A stretch of 9,099 nt of DNA, from the NCBI GenBank assembly GCA_023450535.1, contig JAEXGX010000225.1:1-9099 (forward strand), given 5' to 3'. A model generated the notes under the pieces. It worked only from the letters and a program-made list of their open reading frames with translations, ran no database searches and was not told the DNA's origin. Below are positions 5,603 through 9,099 of the stretch, one piece after another (position 1 is the stretch's first letter; each line of letters starts with the position of its first letter). The position numbers and the translations under genes are program-made. This DNA is from Pseudomonadota bacterium. GTDB lineage: Bacteria; Desulfobacterota; Desulfovibrionia; Desulfovibrionales; Desulfovibrionaceae.

Positions 5603-6865
5603 ATGCAATCTCTGCGAAAAAGCCTGCTGCAATTTGTTTTCTCCGGTTCCAGCATGAGGCGCTGGAACGACAAACTGCGCCCTGTGGAACTGTATGAAGT
5701 GGACAAACAGGCGCACAAGATGATCACAGCCTTCCTGCTCTATCAACTTCAATGCCGCAAACTGGGCGAAGAGGAACGGCTGACCCTGGGCAGACAAGTT
5801 ATTGAAGGCGGCCTGTTTGACTATTTCTACCGTCTGGTCATCACCGATATCAAGCCGCCCATTTTTTACAGAATAAAGGAAAACCAGGAGCAGTACTCTC
5901 AGCTTACGGCCTGGGTGCTGGTCGAACTTGAGCCGCGTGTGCGCCCGCTGAGCGAAGAGTTCTGGCAGCGCCTTGTGGACTACCATACCCGCCCGGTGCG
6001 CGAAGCAGCGGAACATCCCACCACTGCGGATCGCATTCTGCGCGCCGCACACCTGTACGCCTCAAAATGGGAATTTAACCTTATCCGCCCACTGAACTAC
6101 TTTGATGAAGAACTGCGGGACATCGACGCGTCCTTCACGGAACAGCTTCAGGCCATGCGCGATCTGGACGGTGTGGGCGAACTTCTCGCGGCCACGGGCA
6201 ATGCACTGGTGCGCACAGCCAACCTGTGCGGACAACTGCGTTTTCAAATCCGCTGGTCGCAAACACCCCGCATTCCGGAAACTTCGGTGCTCGGACATAT
6301 GTTCGTAGTCGCGGCCTATGCCTACTTCCTCAGCCTGATGCTCGGAACCTGCGAAGCCCGAAGGCTGAACAATTTCTTTTGCGGCCTGTTCCATGATCTG
6401 CCCGAACTGCTGACCCGCGACATCATCACCCCGGTGAAGCGTTCGGTCGAACAGCTCCCGGCCATCATTCACCAATGTGAGGAAGAGGAACTTCAACGAC
6501 GTGTGCTTGTCCCTCTGGCCGAAGCGGGTTACGAAGATATCCGTGACCGGCTGAGCTACTACCTCGGCGTGGACGTGGGTTCGGAATTTAAAGAAACCAT
6601 CCGTGACGCGTCGGGCGCAACGCACACCCTTTCGTCTTTTGACGAACTGCACCAGGATTGCAATGCCAACCGCCTTGACCCCAAGGACGGCAAGCTGGTC
6701 AAGGTCTGCGATACGCTGGCCGCCTTCATCGAGGCGCACAGCTCCATCTACAACGGAGTTTCCTCGCCGCATCTCTACGAGGCCATGGCGAGAATCCGCT
6801 CGGAATACCGCCTGATGACACTTGGTTCTTTTAATGTAGGCACTCTGCTCGCGGATTTTGACTGA
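5603..6865 (+). CDS. HD-domain phosphohydrolase, YfbR-like C-terminal domain
   Basis: The 420-residue protein is probably cytosolic. Its C-terminal half (about 210-400) fits the YfbR/HD_3 group: RWSQTPRIPETSVLGHMFVVA with His232, FHDLPELLTRDIITPVK with the His264-Asp265 pair, Glu268, Asp273 and Lys279, and VKVCDTLAAF with Asp370. These supply the metal ligands of an HD phosphohydrolase; Escherichia coli YfbR is a 5'-deoxynucleotidase. Family members of that type are about 200 residues, so this one is twice as long. The N-terminal half has one YfbR-like stretch, VELYEVDKQAHKMITAFLLYQL (28-49), but no clear HD pair, and may be a degenerate second domain or a sensor part. The ATG has GAGG a few bases upstream. 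Substrate and role are unknown; nucleotide pool control is a guess from the family. It ends at a bidirectional terminator. Confidence 0.82.
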   Translation: MQSLRKSLLQFVFSGSSMRRWNDKLRPVELYEVDKQAHKMITAFLLYQLQCRKLGEEERLTLGRQVIEGGLFDYFYRLVITDIKPPIFYRIKENQEQYSQLTAWVLVELEPRVRPLSEEFWQRLVDYHTRPVREAAEHPTTADRILRAAHLYASKWEFNLIRPLNYFDEELRDIDASFTEQLQAMRDLDGVGELLAATGNALVRTANLCGQLRFQIRWSQTPRIPETSVLGHMFVVAAYAYFLSLMLGTCEARRLNNFFCGLFHDLPELLTRDIITPVKRSVEQLPAIIHQCEEEELQRRVLVPLAEAGYEDIRDRLSYYLGVDVGSEFKETIRDASGATHTLSSFDELHQDCNANRLDPKDGKLVKVCDTLAAFIEAHSSIYNGVSSPHLYEAMARIRSEYRLMTLGSFNVGTLLADFD

Positions 6866-6904
6866 GCCAAAACATTTCCCTTTCTCTGAGCACAGAAAAA
6901 AGCA

Positions 6905-6952
6905 GCGCGGCGCTGCTTCCGATTTTCCATCGGAGGCAGCGCCGCGCGTTTT
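6905..6952. terminator. Bidirectional intrinsic terminator between convergent genes
   Basis: A 19-bp stem (6905-6923 with 6929-6947) with a single G-T wobble and a 5-base loop is flanked by AAAAAAG on the left and GTTTT on the right. It therefore provides a U-tract on both strands. It lies 39 bp after the HD gene stop and 17 bp beyond the metallo-beta-lactamase gene stop, serving both. Confidence 0.9.
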
Positions 6953-6969
6953 ACAGGGATTATGGAGCC

Positions 6970-7824
6970 TTACTTGCCCATCAGCATGGGCAGAAAGACG
7001 TCAAGCAACGGAACCGCACCATAGTTGGGATATTGTGCGATAATCATCGCCCTGGCTTTTTCCGGGCTGCCTGCTTCCTTCACAGCCTTCTCAACAAAGG
7101 CATAGTATTCAGCAACGTCAGCAATGAAATCCTGGCTATCGGAAGGAGTGCCGTGCCCGGCCACAATCCAGACATAGCCTTCGTTTTGCAGCTTTTGCAA
7201 CTGGGCCAGACGAGCAGCAAAGGGAGGCATGGGCACATGTACGCCCACATAACCGAGATGATGCACCATGGCCATTTTTTCAGCGGGCAAAGCAATAATG
7301 GTCGCTCCCAAATCCGGCAGAGACGTAAACACATATTCCACTCCGCCGAACGCGTGCTTGCCATCAGCAAGTTGCTCCACCTTGGGGACAGAAGTGTAGG
7401 GAATCATCTCCTCACCCATAGAAGCCTTGGCACCTTCCAGCGCCTTCATGCCCTCTTCGCCGTTTATCGATGCGGCGCTCAAGCTGTATATCTTCACGCC
7501 GGGGAACAGCGTATCCGCACCCAGCCAGTGGTGCTCGTGCGCGTGGGAGATAACCACTGCTTCCACCGGCTTGCCCAAAGATTCCGCCAGAGCCTTGAAT
7601 TCCTTATTTTGCGGAGCATTGCCGGGCACATCGAAAATGACCAGACGATCCGTTTCCACAATCTGGGCAGCCCCACCCGTATTGGTTACATAATCATGCA
7701 GGGTGACGTTCCCCGCCTTTTTACTAATCACCTTTCCCTGAGTCAGAGAAAGATCGGCGGCCTGAGCCAGCCCGGTCATACACAGTACAGCTCCTGCCGC
7801 GACAGAAACCAGAATCTTGTTCAT
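6970..7824 (-). CDS. Secreted metallo-beta-lactamase-fold hydrolase with altered metal motif
   Basis: The 284-residue protein begins with a good Sec signal peptide (MNKILVSVAAGAVLCMTGLA, likely cleaved after AQA near residue 23), so it acts in the periplasm. The fold is seen from TDRLVIFDVPGNAPQNKEF (58-76) and VISHAHEHHWLGADTLF (91-107), then MVHHLGYVGVH (187-197) and IVAGHGTPSDS (220-230). His94, His96 and His99 fit the HxHxDH motif, but the Asp is replaced by His98. His188 or His189 and His224 could serve as the later ligands. The change may affect the second metal site and catalysis. Substrate is unknown; family members hydrolyse thioesters, sulfate esters, lactones and beta-lactams, so calling it a resistance gene would be unjustified. 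GGAAG just before the ATG supports the start. It is monocistronic with a leader of about 170 nt. Confidence 0.83.
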   Translation of the reverse strand: MNKILVSVAAGAVLCMTGLAQAADLSLTQGKVISKKAGNVTLHDYVTNTGGAAQIVETDRLVIFDVPGNAPQNKEFKALAESLGKPVEAVVISHAHEHHWLGADTLFPGVKIYSLSAASINGEEGMKALEGAKASMGEEMIPYTSVPKVEQLADGKHAFGGVEYVFTSLPDLGATIIALPAEKMAMVHHLGYVGVHVPMPPFAARLAQLQKLQNEGYVWIVAGHGTPSDSQDFIADVAEYYAFVEKAVKEAGSPEKARAMIIAQYPNYGAVPLLDVFLPMLMGK

Positions 7825-7839
7825 ATCTTCCAGCCTTGG

Positions 7840-7887
7840 TTAAATGGTGTCGATTTTAGCATACCCTCGGCGCTTCCTTCGGAACAT
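7840..7887 (-). CDS. Possible 15-residue leader peptide upstream of the metallo-beta-lactamase gene
   Basis: ATG at 7887 opens a frame reading MFRRKRRGYAKIDTI, ending at TAA (7842-7840), 15 bp before the main start. A perfect AGGAGG stands upstream, but 12 bases from the ATG, longer than ideal. The SD end and the ORF start lie in a possible hairpin, GGCGCTT/AAGCGCC (about 7901-7869), so initiation could be conditional. The peptide is rich in Arg/Lys, with five basic residues within codons 3-7. It may be a regulatory upstream ORF or a chance reading frame. Confidence 0.25.
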   Translation of the reverse strand: MFRRKRRGYAKIDTI

Positions 7888-7938
7888 GCCTTGTAAGCGC
7901 CTCCTGACAATTGGTTCGATATCTAATTTTATCTCTAA

Positions 7939-7970
7939 AAAAATCCGGCCGTTTTGCCCGCCTGATTTTT
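7939..7970 (-). terminator. Attenuator-like hairpin in the metallo-beta-lactamase gene leader
   Basis: On the minus strand AAAAATC-A-GGC pairs with GCC-G-GATTTTT and continues as a T-run (7943-7937). This resembles an intrinsic terminator about 30 nt after the predicted transcription start and 115 bp before the coding start. The stem is A+T-rich at the base with one mismatch, so efficiency is doubtful. It might terminate early transcripts or be read through under some condition. Confidence 0.35.
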
Positions 7971-8004
7971 ATACGAGTAGACATCGAATCACCTGGTGAA
8001 AACA

Positions 8005-8033
8005 TATTTAGTTCGACATCTAACAAATGTCAA
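8005..8033 (-). promoter_or_regulatory. Sigma-70-type promoter of the metallo-beta-lactamase gene, with embedded inverted repeat
   Basis: On the minus strand TTGACA (8033-8028) is followed, after 17 bp, by TAAATA (8010-8005). A perfect inverted repeat GACAT-N7-ATGTC (8015-8031) lies in the spacer and overlaps the -35 box, the position of a repressor site. The arm sequence GTTCGACATCTAA (8011-8023) recurs as GTTCGATATCTAA at 7914-7926 in the leader, one base different, and could be a second binding site. The regulator is unknown. Confidence 0.55.
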
Positions 8034-8049
8034 CTAAAAATTTTCCCTG

Positions 8050-8330
8050 TGCTGTTTTTTCTTCAAAATCTCCCCCTGCCCGTTCTGCGGTCGCTCTTCG
8101 GTTCCGCTCCGCGAACCCTTTCTTCCGCTCCTCATCTCTGCTCTCAATGCCTGTAAGCCTCGCTATGCTCGGCAACGGGCACGCCCCCTGCAGGGTTGCC
8201 GTCCTGGTCGGCCCCCTCCATGCCGCATTACTATGCGGCGGGGGCTCGTTGCTCCAAGCGCACCACGGCGCACGCCTCCGGCGATCAAGGTGTATACTCA
8301 ACACCATTCTGCAACAGAGCCTCTGCGGTT
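8050..8330. other. GC-rich, hairpin-dense stretch before ssrA, no convincing gene
   Basis: Frames are open on both strands (95 codons on 8020-8307 minus; a longer one on plus runs into ssrA). Neither has a good ribosome-binding site or recognisable domain, and the translations are Arg- or Pro/Ser-rich. Several stems are visible: GGTTC/GAACC (8100-8117), CGGCAAC/GTTGCCG (8170-8201) and GCCGCAT/ATGCGGC with a TACT loop (8222-8239). It could be a repeat-family copy, a structured RNA or decayed coding sequence; I cannot decide. The minus-strand 95-codon frame, with its EERKKGFAERNRRATAERA stretch, is most likely spurious. Confidence 0.35.
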
Positions 8331-8336
8331 CTGCCC

Positions 8337-8365
8337 TTTACACACGACAAAAGAATGCATATAGT
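8337..8365 (+). promoter_or_regulatory. Promoter of ssrA
   Basis: TTTACA (8337-8342) and TATAGT (8360-8365) are separated by 17 bp. Transcription would begin near 8372, giving a precursor with about 57 extra nt before the mature tmRNA 5' end, to be removed by RNase P. The extra leader can form GCGCTC/GAGCGC (about 8382-8400) and TTTTCC/GGAAA hairpins. Confidence 0.6.
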
Positions 8366-8428
8366 AGCATCATAATCGAATGCGCTCGTGTTGGGAGCGC
8401 CGGTTTTCCTCTCGGTGGAAAGCCCCCT

Positions 8429-8805
8429 GGGGGCGCAATGGTTTCGACGGGGATGTGGAAGCCGGGGTTGCAGGTCGAGGCGCCGCTGGCCTCGTAAAAA
8501 GCGGCAACAAAAGTAATTGCCAACAACGATTACGATTACGCTCTCGCTGCGTAAGTAGCAGAGCACCTGATCACTTCGGTGATCACGTCGAACCGGCCGA
8601 TGTCTGATGAGCCGGGGAGGCGACACTCTATCAGGCTGGCATCCGCGGGCGTCCACCGGCACGGATGCGAGGAGACACGGAGGACTGACCAAGGGCCGCC
8701 TGTTCAGGGGCCAAGCCTGAGGTGAACATCAAACCTGGACTAAACCTGTAGATGCCTTGCGTGGATCGTTCTCGGACGGGGGTTCGACTCCCCCCGCCTC
8801 CACCA
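8429..8805 (+). ncRNA. ssrA: Transfer-messenger RNA (tmRNA)
   Basis: This one-piece tmRNA of 377 nt rescues stalled ribosomes by trans-translation together with SmpB. Its 5' end GGGGGCG pairs with CGCCTCC near the 3' end to form the tRNA-like acceptor stem (one G-U), followed by A and an encoded CCA (8803-8805). The 5' segment GCAATGGTTTCGACGGGGAT and the T-arm GGGGGTTCGACTCCCCC are the standard tmRNA signatures. The reading frame for the tag lies at 8519-8554. The middle region carries GTGATCA-type and other stems, consistent with the pseudoknot domain. The end positions follow from pairing and the encoded CCA. The 3' end of ssrA is a favourite integration site for islands, and an AT-rich stretch follows here. 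Confidence 0.97.
8519..8554 (+). other. tmRNA tag-peptide reading frame
   Basis: The resume codon is GCC at 8519-8521. The frame encodes ANNDYDYALAA and stops at TAA (8552-8554). The C-terminal ALAA is the signal read by ClpXP and related proteases; the ANN(D)YDY body is of the type found in Desulfovibrio tmRNAs, the best single taxonomic hint in this window. The usual upstream AGTAATTGC context, which sets the frame, precedes it. Confidence 0.93.
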
Positions 8806-8821
8806 ACTAAATGTTTTTGTA

Positions 8822-8864
8822 GGACTTTGATTGTCGTTTGACGCAATCAAAGTCCTTTTATTTT
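8822..8864 (+). terminator. Intrinsic terminator of ssrA
   Basis: GGACTTTGATTG (8822-8833) pairs perfectly with CAATCAAAGTCC (8844-8855), an internal GTC/GAC extends the stem, and TTTTATTTT follows (8856-8864). It begins 17 nt after the mature 3' end and is a textbook intrinsic terminator. Confidence 0.93.
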
Positions 8865-9056
8865 AAGTGGTTAGCGTATTTATCTATCTTTGCTTGTCGT
8901 TATTTTTATTTGTCTGTCGCACGGGAACGGTATGCTTTTTGGTATGAGCATCAAAGCAGCATAGCGGAAATGCCTTCAAATGACATACCACCAGACAGAA
9001 TTAAAAGTTCAGAAATTTTCTAAAATTAACCACGCTTGATTATGAGATGACTTCTA
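8865..9056. other. AT-rich stretch downstream of ssrA
   Basis: Base composition drops clearly below that of the genes to the left. An open frame on the plus strand begins inside the ssrA terminator and ends at 9023. Its end, ERYAFWYEHQSSIAEMPSND and on to IKSSEIF, looks more protein-like than its start. It has no ribosome-binding site and could be a gene remnant or chance. No integrase or attachment repeat is visible within the window. Confidence 0.4.
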
Positions 9057-9099
9057 ATGTATACAGAAAAAGAACGCCTATGGATAGATCTATCAGATA
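9057..9099 (+). CDS. Possible start of a protein gene, cut off by the window edge
   Basis: From ATG at 9057 the frame reads MYTEKERLWIDLSD and remains open to the edge. The pattern of charged residues followed by LWxxLSD recalls the N-terminus of small proteins of the DUF7079 type, often proposed as immunity proteins next to polymorphic toxins, but 14 residues are too few to assign a family. An alternative frame from ATG at 9047 reads MTSNVYRKRTPMDRSIR and is also open. Neither has a strong ribosome-binding site, though GAG at about 9044-9046 is a weak one for the 9057 start. Confidence 0.3.
   Translation, partial: MYTEKERLWIDLSD

Noticed and set aside
6062..6772. 236-codon minus-strand frame opposite the HD gene
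   Set aside because: Shadow of the HD protein: no family motif and no ribosome-binding site, while the plus strand has all catalytic residues.
6970..7824. Antibiotic-resistance beta-lactamase
   Set aside because: Only the fold is supported. The metal motif deviates from known beta-lactamase classes, and the superfamily has many other activities.
7033..7896. 287-codon plus-strand frame opposite the metallo-beta-lactamase gene
   Set aside because: It is antisense to a gene with clear signal peptide and fold motifs; its His/Arg/Gln-rich translation reflects the other strand's codons.
8020..8307. 95-codon minus-strand frame before ssrA as a real gene
   Set aside because: It overlaps the metallo-beta-lactamase gene promoter and its operator, lacks a ribosome-binding site, and covers several hairpins; a structured or repeat origin fits better.

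Overview
The window looks like a chromosomal segment of a Desulfovibrionaceae-type sulfate- or sulfite-reducing Deltaproteobacterium (Desulfovibrio, Bilophila or a close relative). This rests on the tmRNA with the proteolysis tag ANNDYDYALAA, the moderately GC-rich genes separated by AT-rich control regions, and the style of the chemoreceptor, MetF, HD-domain and L13/S9 proteins. Species cannot be fixed from the sequence alone.

Layout, left to right. (1) 1-429, minus: N-terminus of a methyl-accepting chemotaxis protein that runs off the left edge, preceded by an AT-rich control region with a tandem pair of perfect 14-bp palindromes. (2) 808-1746, minus: membrane-anchored or exported phosphodiester glycosidase (NAGPA/DUF2233) family protein. 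(3) About 580 bp without a convincing gene, ending in a strong promoter with an embedded inverted repeat. (4) 2331-3206, plus: metF. (5) A GC-rich hairpin, then a 175-bp element bounded by imperfect 36-bp inverted repeats that are themselves hairpins. (6) 3490-4065, minus: shikimate-kinase-like P-loop kinase with altered substrate-site residues and a long structured leader. (7) 4507-5345, minus: ribosomal operon rplM-rpsI with a clear promoter and a perfect 18-bp terminator stem. (8) 5603-6865, plus: 420-aa YfbR-like HD phosphohydrolase, convergent through a bidirectional terminator with (9) 6970-7824, minus: a secreted metallo-beta-lactamase-fold protein with an elaborate leader (promoter with operator-like repeat, attenuator-like hairpin, possible 15-codon ORF). 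(10) A GC-rich hairpin-dense stretch, then ssrA (tmRNA, 8429-8805, plus) with its own promoter and terminator. (11) An AT-rich tail that may be the edge of an accessory region at the ssrA 3' end; a protein beginning MYTEKERLWIDLSD may start at 9057.

Most genes are single transcription units; only rplM-rpsI is a clear operon. MetF feeds methyl groups to methionine synthesis, and the kinase is either AroK or a related small-molecule kinase. No CRISPR array, transposase, integrase or complete defence system is visible. The most interesting material is non-coding: the hairpin-ended repeat at 3318-3492, the operator-like palindromes, the metallo-beta-lactamase leader, and the tail after ssrA. The most interesting protein questions are the kinase's true substrate and the unusual metal motif of the metallo-beta-lactamase-fold protein.
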